From contig NZ_QPHM01000001.1 of NCBI RefSeq assembly GCF_003336245.1, positions 620,001 through 684,000 on the forward strand: 64,000 bases of DNA, in the 5' to 3' direction. Under the pieces are notes generated by a model, which saw only the letters and a program-made list of their open reading frames with translations, searched no databases and had not been told where the DNA came from. The stretch's first letter is position 1. Each line of letters opens with the position of its first letter. Both the position numbers and the translations under genes were made by a program. The stretch is from Haloplanus salinus (GTDB lineage Archaea; Halobacteriota; Halobacteria; Halobacteriales; Haloferacaceae). Positions 55,797 through 63,972 of this stretch are shown here, piece by piece.

Positions 55797-56723
55797 ATGG
55801 ATACGGTAGACAGGTTACTGAGAGCGGCCAAGCATCCAAATCTGTTCGTCCGTGGGGCGAATCGCCTCTACCACCGGCGCCTCAATAGACGGGCGTATAA
55901 CACCGACGGGGTGGGCGTCTTCGACGAGGACTGGGACTGTCTCTTGATCCTTGATGCGTGCCGGTACGATATGTTCGAGCAGCACCACGAACTACCTGGA
56001 GAGTTGGAGTCCCGAATATCGAGGGGCTCGGCTACGGTCGAGTTCCTCCGCGGAAATTTCGTCGGCAAACCACTGAACGACACCGTTTACGTGACGGCTA
56101 ATCCGCAGTTCTACCGAAACCGGGAGCGGCTACCGACCGAACTCTACGACGTGGTGAACGTGTGGCAGCGGGATGGCTGGGACGAGAAACACCAGACCGT
56201 GCTGCCGGAAACAGTTAACGAGTACGCCAAGGAGGCAGCGACGACGTATCCGAACAAGCGACTGGTCGTGCACTATATTCAGCCACATTACCCGTTCATC
56301 GGGTCCGAAACCTCGTTCGATAAGAACCACCTGAACGTCGAGGACCCAGACGAGGAACGGCTATGGGACCAGTTGATGACTGGGGAGCTGAAGATGTCTC
56401 GCGATTCTATCTGGCAACTGTACGTGGATAATCTTCGGACCGTCCTCCCGTACGTCGAGGAACTGATGACGGAACTGACGGGGAAAACAGTCGTCACCGC
56501 AGACCACGGAAACATGGTCGGTGAGCGGGCGTCACCGTTCCCGATTACGGAGTGGGGTCACCCTCGGGGAATGTACACTAAACAGCTGGTGACGGTTCCG
56601 TGGCTCGTCTTCGAGAACGGTCCAAGACGTGAGACTGTGGCCGAGGACCCGATCACCGAGCGTGAGGATGTCGATACCGAAATCGTTTCGCAGCGGTTGG
56701 CTGACCTCGGTTACATAGATTGA
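55797..56723 (+). CDS. Alkaline-phosphatase-like protein (short form)
   Basis: 308 residues. DCLLILDACRYDMFEQHHEL holds the first metal Asp; GSATVEFLRGNF is the nucleophile region; VVHYIQPHYPFIG and VVTADHGNMVGER hold further ligands. It is a paralogue of the protein at 54572-55513 in layout and ends LADLGYID. Its stop is 2 bases before the stop of the convergent flippase gene. Role: hydrolase or transferase on a glycan or lipid intermediate, by context. Confidence 0.82.
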   Translation: MDTVDRLLRAAKHPNLFVRGANRLYHRRLNRRAYNTDGVGVFDEDWDCLLILDACRYDMFEQHHELPGELESRISRGSATVEFLRGNFVGKPLNDTVYVTANPQFYRNRERLPTELYDVVNVWQRDGWDEKHQTVLPETVNEYAKEAATTYPNKRLVVHYIQPHYPFIGSETSFDKNHLNVEDPDEERLWDQLMTGELKMSRDSIWQLYVDNLRTVLPYVEELMTELTGKTVVTADHGNMVGERASPFPITEWGHPRGMYTKQLVTVPWLVFENGPRRETVAEDPITEREDVDTEIVSQRLADLGYID

Positions 56724-56725
56724 CT

Positions 56726-58177
56726 TTACTCCAGCGATTCGAGAAGTAGAACGTCCTCGTCCGAGAATCCGAAGTACCAGACGAGAGCCGCAAACACCGT
56801 CGTCGAGATGACGCCGGTCAAGAGAACTCGGAGGACTGTCGGTAGCGGGATTGTCTGTCCGAGCAGCATTATCGGGAAGGCACCGGCGACAGCCGCTAAA
56901 CCCCGCCAGTAGTCCCGTGAATACGGCTGGATTCCCAGAAGGTACCACGTTTGGACTAAACGCAGAACGTTCAATACGATGAAAGAAACACCGGTCGCGA
57001 TAGCTGCACCGACTATTCCAAACTCTTGGATTAGAATGTAGTTCAATGCGATGTTCAGAAGCGAAACCAGCACGGAGTTCACCATCTGCAGCCTCTCGTA
57101 CTCCGACATCGTAAGGAGAAGCCCGGCAGGCCCGACCAGTGCAGCGGCTAACTGACCGACTGCCAAGATGGAGAGTGCGGTTTCGGCGGCCCGAATGGTC
57201 GTTCCGAAAATTCCGAGAATACTCTCCAGAAACACGAGGAGGAACAGAAATCCGAATAGCGTCAGTGCGACCACCCACTTGGTTACGACGGTGTAGATTT
57301 GCCCCAGTCGTTCGTGTTGATCCGTATGGTACAAGTCGGAGGCCAGCGTGGGAAAAATCGAAAACGTTGCTTGGAGGACAACGGAGAGGAGGACCGACGT
57401 CTGATACGCCGCTTGATACCACCCGACCTCGGTTGGCGTCCGAAAGAGTCCGAGCATGAGAATGTCGGTCCACGTCACCAGATACAGCGTCACGGCCGCA
57501 ATCGTGAGCGGAAGGGCGAACCCCAGAACTTCTCGAAGCGGGACGCTGGGCCGTACGTCGAAAGAGAACGCGCCTTGATACGAGAGGAACGAAATGGCGA
57601 GGACCGCGCCGAACCCTAACGAAATGAGATATCCGAAAATAACGGCTTGAACGTCCGAGAGGACGTAAGCACCCACGACCGCCAAGACGAACGCAACTAT
57701 CGACTGACCGATTTCGCGGGTGTATACGTAGTATTTTGTCTCTTTGAATCCTCTCGTCGCGGTGGCGGCCACCATCATCGTCGAGAAGAGCGGGACACCG
57801 ACGAGAAACAGTTGGGTCGTGACTCCGAGATCTGTTCCCAAGACGTTGCTGATCGTCCTGCGCTGCAGGTAGATACTACCCGAAATGGCTGCGCCGACGA
57901 GCGTCGGGAGTCCGATGCACAGGAGCGTCGTTCCGCTCACCAGTGCTGGCTCCTCTTCCGAGAGATAGATCGGGATGTATTTTTGTGCCGCTTGATCCAA
58001 GCCCATCCGCGTTACGACCGAGATGGCCTTCATCACGACCAGTCCGAATGCAACGACTCCCAGCGCGTCGGGACCAAGTCCGCGGGCGATGACGATATTG
58101 AAACCGTAGCGCAGTCCACGGCCCACCAAGCCACCGACGAACGCGATAGAGACGAGGTTGGTGAAGTTCTGTTTCAT
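56726..58177 (-). CDS. Wzx-like oligosaccharide flippase (MATE/MOP superfamily)
   Basis: 483 residues with about fourteen membrane helices. The start NLVSIAFVGGLVGRGLRYGF and GLGPDALGVVAFGLVVMKAI are the polysaccharide-synthase/flippase pattern, and IVGAAIATGVSFIVLNVLRL is the conserved late helix pair. It moves lipid-linked oligosaccharides across the membrane, working with the Wzy-like protein and glycosyltransferases of this locus. Confidence 0.92.
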   Translation of the reverse strand: MKQNFTNLVSIAFVGGLVGRGLRYGFNIVIARGLGPDALGVVAFGLVVMKAISVVTRMGLDQAAQKYIPIYLSEEEPALVSGTTLLCIGLPTLVGAAISGSIYLQRRTISNVLGTDLGVTTQLFLVGVPLFSTMMVAATATRGFKETKYYVYTREIGQSIVAFVLAVVGAYVLSDVQAVIFGYLISLGFGAVLAISFLSYQGAFSFDVRPSVPLREVLGFALPLTIAAVTLYLVTWTDILMLGLFRTPTEVGWYQAAYQTSVLLSVVLQATFSIFPTLASDLYHTDQHERLGQIYTVVTKWVVALTLFGFLFLLVFLESILGIFGTTIRAAETALSILAVGQLAAALVGPAGLLLTMSEYERLQMVNSVLVSLLNIALNYILIQEFGIVGAAIATGVSFIVLNVLRLVQTWYLLGIQPYSRDYWRGLAAVAGAFPIMLLGQTIPLPTVLRVLLTGVISTTVFAALVWYFGFSDEDVLLLESLE

Positions 58178-58373
58178 CGAATACGTACACGCGGCGCCGA
58201 CGGACGGGACCCACCGAGGGCAGGATGGCGAGTCGGCGCTGGGTGGGCGATCGTTTCGTACGTACGCAGTCCCGAAGATCGATGGTCACCTATCAAAATT
58301 AGATCGTAGCCTGCAACCTTGTATGCCACCTCGCATCAAAAATGTGACTCATACGAAAGAGGATCGACCCCAG

Positions 58374-58910
58374 CTATTTAGCGTCGATTGCACCGGGTTC
58401 GAACGCCATCGTAGCGACGTACTCGCGGACGTGCCCCGTCTCCGAGTCACTGGACTGCTCTTCCTGTGTCATGATGTCGAAAGTGGACGACGAAACGTTC
58501 TTGATTCGAACGTCGGCCGTGTTCCGACCGAACAACGACTGCATCCGGTGGACCATCGCCGGGGTGTCGGTGTACGAGTCTTGAAGGCTGCTCGTCGACC
58601 AGTCACCGGTAGAGAGTGAGGATGCGATACTTTCACCCGAGCCGCCGACGTCACCGGATCGGGGCTCAGTGACCACGAACCCCACTGTTTCGTCCGCGTG
58701 ATCGTTCGTCCAAGAGTCTCCCCCGGTCTGATTGGCCTCCTCTTCCTGGCAAATGACGTCGAACTGATCTTCACCGGTTTGTGTGATCCGCGTGGAAACT
58801 GCCGTCGAATCGTTGTTCGACATCACCTGCGTGTACACGTGTGACTGGGCGTTCCAGCTCGGAGTGAAGTTGACCGTCGTCCAGTCGCCGCCGCTCGCGG
58901 TTGCCCCTCC
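58374..58910 (-). pseudogene. Displaced C-terminal part of the halolysin-like protease
   Basis: This frame (TASGGDWTTVNFTPSWNAQ, then HVYTQVMSNNDSTAVSTRIT and on to EYVATMAFEPGAIDAK) continues the protease sequence after a one-base shift within the C-rich 58903-58911. It holds the second and third copies of the C-terminal beta-sandwich repeat. It is not a free gene: its only ATGs lie inside the repeat. Confidence 0.75.
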
Positions 58911-60555
58911 CAGCTAGAACTTTCATGCCAGCTGCAGTACTGTGTTCCCCGGCCTCAATCAGGACGTATGCAACACTCTCCGTTGCGTGCGCCCCATCCT
59001 GATACGCCCACTCTTCCAACTTCACCTCGAAACTCCCGCTCCCCACGTTCCGAACTCGCGCGTGCACCGGATCGGGATCGTTGAACGTCCCCACGGACGT
59101 AACCACCACAGGATCGGTGTACGACCCTTCGAGGCTAACTGTCGTCCAATTCTCGTCGACCGAAATCGTGCCTGCTTCGCCAATCATGTTCTGAATGTCC
59201 GATGTTGCCGCCGTCGCGTCTAGCAATCCGTTCCCTCCATCCGACCCCGACAATCCAATATCCTCCGCGGAGTCCTGCAACGCCGACCGCGCCTCACCGC
59301 CCGTATACCCGTTCGCCATCAGTAATCCACCGACCCCACTCACGTGGGGACACGCCATCGACGTCCCGGAGAAGTACGCGTACCCCCCGGGAACGGACGA
59401 CAGGATCGACGACCCGGGCGCGGCAATGTCTATCTCCGGCCCGGTCGAGGAAAACGACGCGAGGGCGTCCGAACTCGTCGTCGCGCTCACGGCGACCACC
59501 GAATCGTACGTCGCGGGGTAGGACACGCAGTCCGAACACGGCCCGTCGTTGCCCGCGGCCGCGACCACCAGCACGCCCTGATCGGCGGCGTACTGACACG
59601 CGTTCCGGAGCGTCGAGTAATCGGCTGAGGAGCCGAGGCTCATGCTCGCCACGTCCCAGCCTTGATTCGCGGTGTATTCGACACCGGCGGCGATATCCGA
59701 AAGATACCCCGTCCCGCTACAGGAGAGGGCCTTGACGGCGTGGAGCGTCGCACTGGGCGCGACGCCGACCACGCCCTCGTCGTTGGCCACGCCGGCGGCG
59801 ATGCCGGCACAGTGCGTGCCGTGGTCGTTGTCGTCGTCCCACGGCTCGTTGGTCGTGTTGCCGTTGCCGCTACAGCTACTGCCGTCGTAGTCGGTGCCGG
59901 CCTCGACGTACGCCTTGCCCGCGCCGAGGTTGTCGACGAGGTCGGGGTGGTCGCTGTCGATGCCCGTATCGATGATGGCGACGTCCGCGCCCGTGCCGGT
60001 CGTCCCGCCGTCGTGGACGGTATCGGCGTCGACGCGGTCGACGCCCCAGGGGAGCGACTCGCCGATAGCCTCGAACGTCGCGTCGGGTTCGACGTAGCGC
60101 ACGTCCGGCCGGTTGGCGAGACCTTTCCGTGCCTGTTCGGGGAAGCGGCCCGCGACGGCCTTGCCGCGGTCGCCGAAATCGAGTTTGTGACGCACCTCCC
60201 GCGCCTGCCGCGCCGCCTCGTCGGCGGCAGCCTGCGTGTCCGTCCCGACGATGACTCGATCCGGGGGACCGCGGCCGGGAGTGTCGTCGTTGCCGGCGGG
60301 GGGGCGCCCGTTCCCGTTCCCGTTCCCGTTCCCGTTTCCGTTTCCGTTCCCACCGCGCGCGTCGTTACCCGCGTGACTCGGTGGCCCACGCGCGGCCGCC
60401 GCGGCGCCCAGTCCGAACGCCCCGGCGCCCGTCGTGAGGCCGACGAGGAGTCCGCGTCGCGTCGTCGGTGTGGCCGAGTGCCCGTCCGCAGAATCGGCCT
60501 CGTCGGCTGCGTTGCCACTCTCCGTGCCCGATGGGTCGGGTGCCTCTGAACCCAT
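58771..60555 (-). CDS. Halolysin-like secreted subtilisin protease, frameshifted near the C-terminus
   Basis: 594 residues as read. Tat signal TTRRGLLVGLTTGAGAFGLG (31-50), a Gly-Asn repeat and an I9-type propeptide region (VRHKLDFGDRGKAVAGRFPE) precede the S8 domain. The triad is Asp in VAIIDTGIDSDHPD, His in NDHGTHCAGIAAG and Ser in FSGTSMACPHVSG; the oxyanion Asn is in AAAGNDGP. After a first H-lectin-like repeat (NWTTVSLEGSYTDPVVVTS), a one-base shift sends the frame into RGNRERRRLDDG and ends it. The catalytic domain is complete, so activity could remain. Function: extracellular protein breakdown. Confidence 0.9.
   Translation of the reverse strand: MGSEAPDPSGTESGNAADEADSADGHSATPTTRRGLLVGLTTGAGAFGLGAAAAARGPPSHAGNDARGGNGNGNGNGNGNGNGRPPAGNDDTPGRGPPDRVIVGTDTQAAADEAARQAREVRHKLDFGDRGKAVAGRFPEQARKGLANRPDVRYVEPDATFEAIGESLPWGVDRVDADTVHDGGTTGTGADVAIIDTGIDSDHPDLVDNLGAGKAYVEAGTDYDGSSCSGNGNTTNEPWDDDNDHGTHCAGIAAGVANDEGVVGVAPSATLHAVKALSCSGTGYLSDIAAGVEYTANQGWDVASMSLGSSADYSTLRNACQYAADQGVLVVAAAGNDGPCSDCVSYPATYDSVVAVSATTSSDALASFSSTGPEIDIAAPGSSILSSVPGGYAYFSGTSMACPHVSGVGGLLMANGYTGGEARSALQDSAEDIGLSGSDGGNGLLDATAATSDIQNMIGEAGTISVDENWTTVSLEGSYTDPVVVTSVGTFNDPDPVHARVRNVGSGSFEVKLEEWAYQDGAHATESVAYVLIEAGEHSTAAGMKVLAGRGNRERRRLDDGQLHSELERPVTRVHAGDVEQRFDGSFHADHTNR
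60307..60350 (-). repeat. Hexanucleotide repeat coding Gly-Asn
   Basis: About seven 6-base units (CCCGTT/TCCGTT on the plus strand) encode a Gly-Asn run in the propeptide linker of the subtilase. Repeat-length changes here keep the frame. Confidence 0.8.
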
Positions 60556-61024
60556 ACACCAGTCGTGACGGCCTCGCGCTTAGAGATGGCGGCCCGAAAC
60601 TCAAAGTTGATAGTTTGGCGCGAAGGCTCGGCCTGAAACGGAGTGTTGTATAGGCAACACGAACCGAACTCCAATTCGCAGTGACGAGTATCGGCGCGGG
60701 TTTCGGGGCCTCTTCGATGGGTTCAGGGCGCGCTTGACCGCGGGCGGTCCGGTGCAGGGGCGCCCAGAAATGGCCGGTCGGCGGCAGTGAGACCGCCCGG
60801 TGACGGGGCGGTTGGGGCGAGTGGTGGTCGGCCCCGACGACGCTCCCGTCGAGCGCTCACCGACGCCCGCTCCGCGCCTCACCGCCCCGCGTCGATCGAT
60901 TCGCCGGTCCGACGACGGGGGTCGACGAGGGACGCCGCCCGGTCGGCTCGAAGCGGCCGGATTCGGGGGTTGCGTCGACCCGGAGGGGCGAACTTAACTG
61001 TCCAGTGTGCATACAGAACGACAA
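60556..61024. other. Intergenic region with a palindrome at 60643-60660
   Basis: About 470 bases between the divergent subtilase and DICT genes. A perfect 6-bp inverted repeat GTGTTG-TATAGG-CAACAC lies about 90 bases upstream of the protease start and may be an operator. A TATA-like GAACTTAAC stands about 26-34 bases before the ATG at 61025. No gene is seen. Confidence 0.5.
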
Positions 61025-61819
61025 ATGGGGACGGTTCCGGACTCGCTAGCCGCCTTCATCGAGCGCGGGGAGATGCGGGATCTGTCGCTAGCCGTCGTCA
61101 ACCGAACGCGCCCGGAGCCGATCCAGCGACTGCTGGAGGAGACGGTCGGCGGGCGAACGGTCGACGTGTCGGAACTCGACGTGCCGGACGCGTCGGAACT
61201 CGACGTGCCGGACGCGTCGGAGAACCTCGTCGTGTTGCTCGACGGCGACGAGGTGGTCGCTACCTCGCCGCTCGGAGCGCTCGAAGAGGAGCTGCTCCTC
61301 GTCAACTCCGACCTCTACGTCACGGGGGGGAAAGCCCTCGGCGACGTGACCCTGCCGGCGGTCATCGAGGCGCTCGACGAGGTGCCGTTCAGGGTCCGGG
61401 GCTATCCGGCCTCGAACTCGGAGAAACTCCCGCTCATCGTCATCTCGCGGTACATCGAACAGCTCGCCTGGGACCACGGCTCCGGGCGCTTGCGGTCGTC
61501 GTTCCAGCGGCTCTCCCGGCTCGACGACGAACGCGGCACGCGGGACGTGTATTGGACGGTCGGCGAGGCCGACATCGACGTCCACGTCTACGGCGTCCCC
61601 GACTGGGTCCCGCCAGCGTCCTTCCCGGGCGTCGTCCACGCGGGCTATCACGGCGAGTTCCGCACCTCGTGGTTCGTCGTTTTCCACGCCGACGACGCGG
61701 ACGCGCGGACGGCCGCGCTCGTCGCCGAACGCGTCGGCGACAACGAGTGGGACGCGCTGTGGACGTTCGACGACGACCGGATCGAGTCGATCAACCGCTA
61801 CATCGAGCGGGCGCTCTGA
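61025..61819 (+). CDS. DICT sensory domain protein
   Basis: 264 residues from the ATG at 61025; a GTG six codons upstream is possible. MGTVPDSLAAFIERGEMRDL is followed by the DICT pattern: LLVNSDLYVTGGKALGDVTL, FRVRGYPASNSEKLPLIVIS, LRSSFQRLSRLDDERGTRDV and DIDVHVYGVPDW. DICT domains are found with diguanylate cyclases and two-component proteins and are thought to bind light- or ligand-related cofactors; the stand-alone haloarchaeal forms have unknown function. A 24-base perfect duplication at 61169-61216 encodes SELDVPDA twice. Confidence 0.88.
   Translation: MGTVPDSLAAFIERGEMRDLSLAVVNRTRPEPIQRLLEETVGGRTVDVSELDVPDASELDVPDASENLVVLLDGDEVVATSPLGALEEELLLVNSDLYVTGGKALGDVTLPAVIEALDEVPFRVRGYPASNSEKLPLIVISRYIEQLAWDHGSGRLRSSFQRLSRLDDERGTRDVYWTVGEADIDVHVYGVPDWVPPASFPGVVHAGYHGEFRTSWFVVFHADDADARTAALVAERVGDNEWDALWTFDDDRIESINRYIERAL
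61169..61216 (+). repeat. In-frame 24-base direct repeat in the DICT gene
   Basis: Two perfect adjacent 24-base copies encode SELDVPDA-SELDVPDA. Perfect identity implies a recent slippage duplication without frame loss. Confidence 0.85.
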
Positions 61820-61877
61820 GCGCGTAACGCTATTGTAGCAACGGCGACATACGACTACGCGACCAGGGTGATACGTG

Positions 61878-62222
61878 ATGACATATGCCTCGGCACTCGA
61901 CGCACTCGATCAACTCGCCGACGACGAGAGCGGCAACTACCTCGAAGTGCTGGACGAGGGGTCGATGCGGGTCGAAATCGGCCGCCACGCCGCGGGCGAG
62001 GCGGCGCCCAAGAACCCCCACACCGAGGACGAACTCTACTACGTCGTCGCCGGCTCGGGCAAGGTGCGGGTGGGCGACGACGTCCACGCCGTCGAACCGG
62101 GCGATACGGTCTTCGTCGAGCGGGGACTCGAACACGACTTCTTCGACATCGCGGAGGACCTCGTCACGCTCGTGGTCTTCGCCGAGTCGTCGAACCCGAG
62201 TTCGTACTCAATACGGGAGTGA
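61878..62222 (+). CDS. Cupin domain protein
   Basis: 114 residues from the ATG at 61878. The cupin motif 1 is PHTEDELYYVVAGSGKVRVG and motif 2 is PGDTVFVERGLEHDFFDIAE. The metal-binding His/Glu pattern is present. Single-domain cupins bind metal and small ligands; role unknown. Its stop overlaps the end of the convergent membrane gene by 15 bases. Confidence 0.88.
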   Translation: MTYASALDALDQLADDESGNYLEVLDEGSMRVEIGRHAAGEAAPKNPHTEDELYYVVAGSGKVRVGDDVHAVEPGDTVFVERGLEHDFFDIAEDLVTLVVFAESSNPSSYSIRE

Positions 62223-62561
62223 CTCCCGGAGCGCCGCCCCACCGACGAGACAGACCAGAAGCCCCGCGTACCAGACGAGGTGGGCGGGGCTGTCCGGCGA
62301 GAGCCACGCTTCGACCGCGGCCATCCCGACGGCGTACGCGAGGAGCGCGCCGACGGCGAACGACGGGAAATCGACGCCCGCGACGCGTGCGAGTACCGCA
62401 CCGACGGCGAGGGCGAGGAGGCAGACGACGACGAGCGTGACGGCATCGCCGACGACGGTCGCGAGACGCGTCCAGTAGACCGCCCGCGGCGGCCACAGGA
62501 CGAGACCGGCGAGGAAGGTAGCGACGGCGCTTCGCGCCACGGCGCGACGGTGGAGGGTCAT
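62208..62561 (-). CDS. Small membrane protein, unknown
   Basis: 117 residues from the ATG at 62561 (MTLHRRAVARSAVATFLAG). About four hydrophobic segments are seen, including AVTLVVVCLLALAVGAVLA, FAVGALLAYAVGMAAVEAWL and LVWYAGLLVCLVGGAAL. No family recognised. Confidence 0.65.
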   Translation of the reverse strand: MTLHRRAVARSAVATFLAGLVLWPPRAVYWTRLATVVGDAVTLVVVCLLALAVGAVLARVAGVDFPSFAVGALLAYAVGMAAVEAWLSPDSPAHLVWYAGLLVCLVGGAALRESLPY

Positions 62562-62645
62562 CGGTGGCCGTTCGCCGCGGGGTGGGAAAACGGTAGGGGA
62601 CGGCTGGTGTGTCACAGTCAGCCGAGGCAGCCCGACCGTATTTAC

Positions 62646-62672
62646 ATATATCTGAAAAATACGAAGATATAT
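62646..62672. promoter_or_regulatory. Perfect inverted repeat over the promoter of the wHTH/TumE-like pair
   Basis: ATATATCT and AGATATAT (8-bp perfect arms) flank 11 bases, 26-52 bases before the ATG at 62698. The left arm coincides with a TATA-like sequence. A site for autorepression by the wHTH protein is the likely use. Confidence 0.6.
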
Positions 62673-62697
62673 TGAGCGCGGCAGCGTACGATCGGTA

Positions 62698-63225
62698 ATG
62701 ACCGAGTTCGATCCGGTCCCGGAATCCGACGCGACGCAACGACGGTGGCACGAGGGAACGGATACGTTCGATCGCGTCTACGATGTCCTCCTCGGGGTGA
62801 CATCGCCGACGGCGTACACGGAGGTCGCGGAGCGGGCGGACTGTTCGCCAAACGCTGCGAAAAAGCACCTCGAACGGCTGGCGGAGATGGGAATCGCCCG
62901 CGCGGACCGGGAGAGTCGCCCAGCCACCTACGAACGGAACGAGGGCTATCTCGAATGGCAGGACGCCAGCCGGATTGCGACCGAACTATCCGTCGAAGCG
63001 ATCGTCGACCGCGTGGAAGCACTCGAACAGCAACGCACGGAGTACGAAGCGCAGTTCGGGACGGAGGATCCACGCACGGTTTCGGCGTTCGATCACGACG
63101 ATCACGAAACGATCCACGAACGAATGACTGCAGTTAGCGAGTGGCAGGGCGTGATTCGGGATATCCGGCTGTACGAACTCGCACGCCAGCTCTCCCAGAA
63201 CGATGGCCATCTGATTCCAGCCTAA
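62698..63225 (+). CDS. Winged-helix regulator (DUF7342-like), probable antitoxin
   Basis: 175 residues. The N-terminal HTH is ERADCSPNAAKKHLERLAEM followed by the wing GIARADRESRPATYERNEGY. A C-terminal helical domain follows (VDRVEALEQQRTEYEAQFG). The layout fits haloarchaeal DUF7342 wHTH proteins. It is followed at once by the TumE-like gene (TAA then ATG), so both are cotranscribed, and it probably represses its own promoter through the inverted repeat upstream. Confidence 0.85.
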   Translation: MTEFDPVPESDATQRRWHEGTDTFDRVYDVLLGVTSPTAYTEVAERADCSPNAAKKHLERLAEMGIARADRESRPATYERNEGYLEWQDASRIATELSVEAIVDRVEALEQQRTEYEAQFGTEDPRTVSAFDHDDHETIHERMTAVSEWQGVIRDIRLYELARQLSQNDGHLIPA

Positions 63226-63666
63226 ATGGATCGCTCACGAGACGATGCGACGGGGCCACCGGACCGGCAGACGCTGTTTCTCCTCGAGCGACATCTGGCA
63301 TCGGATTCGCTCGTGGCCGAGACGACGTTCGATCCGGATGCGTACGAGCCGCGGCTGCTTCGTGGGCACCTCGACGCTGAACAGTATCCGTCCTCGGTGA
63401 CCGCTAGTCGACTCGATATCCGATGGTTCACGACGGGCGATTTCTCGTTTCACTACGCCGAGCACCACGAAGGCGGGGAACACTGGGAATGTCGCTGGGA
63501 TCGGCATCCGAACGCACACGACACCCGGTTGCATTTCCACGAACCGCCATCCGCGACCGAGGTTGTCGGCCTCGACCTCCCCGTACGCCACCCACTCGAC
63601 GTCTACTCGACGGTACTCACGGCGATAGCGACACGTGTCAAGACGCTGTGGTCGAGCGACGGCTAG
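63226..63666 (+). CDS. TumE/DUF6516-like protein, probable toxin
   Basis: 146 residues directly abutting the wHTH gene. RLDIRWFTTGDFSFHYAEHH followed by ECRWDRHPNAHDTRLHFHEP recalls the TumE/DUF6516 pattern (F-x-Y-H-(W/Y), R-W-D, P-x-x-H-(H/F)-H). Such proteins are toxins paired with HTH antitoxins. The match is by eye, and the gene order and operator support it. Activity is unproven. Confidence 0.65.
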   Translation: MDRSRDDATGPPDRQTLFLLERHLASDSLVAETTFDPDAYEPRLLRGHLDAEQYPSSVTASRLDIRWFTTGDFSFHYAEHHEGGEHWECRWDRHPNAHDTRLHFHEPPSATEVVGLDLPVRHPLDVYSTVLTAIATRVKTLWSSDG

Positions 63667-63841
63667 CCACCAACAACGCCACCACCGAGACCAGCACGGT
63701 CGATAGCCAGACCGCCGTCGCCACCGGCGCGACGTGACTGAGGGCTAACCACCCGAGCAGGTAGCCGAACGGAGCGACGGCGACGACGACCGACGCGGCC
63801 GTGACGGGGTCGAGCGGGGCGAGGGAGGTACGAAGCGGCAT
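63638..63841 (-). CDS. Small two-helix membrane protein
   Basis: 67 residues from the ATG at 63841: PVTAASVVVAVAPFGYLLG and APVATAVWLSTVLVSVVALL are two hydrophobic helices. It overlaps the end of the TumE-like gene by 29 bases on the opposite strand. No family recognised. Confidence 0.55.
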   Translation of the reverse strand: MPLRTSLAPLDPVTAASVVVAVAPFGYLLGWLALSHVAPVATAVWLSTVLVSVVALLVASRRSTTAS

Positions 63842-63952
63842 ACACTCGGATGACGCGCCGCGCAGATGAACGCTGGGTCGCGACGGCAGTCTACCGGCCC
63901 GGGGACGGATGACACTTGGCGGAACGTTCACGCCGTTCCGCACGTCTGGCTA

Positions 63953-63972
63953 TCAACAACTTTACTTGTTGA
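63953..63972. promoter_or_regulatory. Perfect inverted repeat at the right edge
   Basis: TCAACAA-CTTTAC-TTGTTGA, a perfect 7-bp inverted repeat. A second one, GGAACG-TTCACGC-CGTTCC, lies at 63921-63939. Both are upstream of the two-helix membrane gene on the minus strand and of whatever gene follows the window. They resemble operator sites. Confidence 0.5.

Noticed and set aside
60307-60350. Repeat array that might be mistaken for CRISPR or a regulatory repeat
   Set aside because: It is a six-base coding repeat for Gly-Asn without spacers. No CRISPR array or cas gene is visible in the window.
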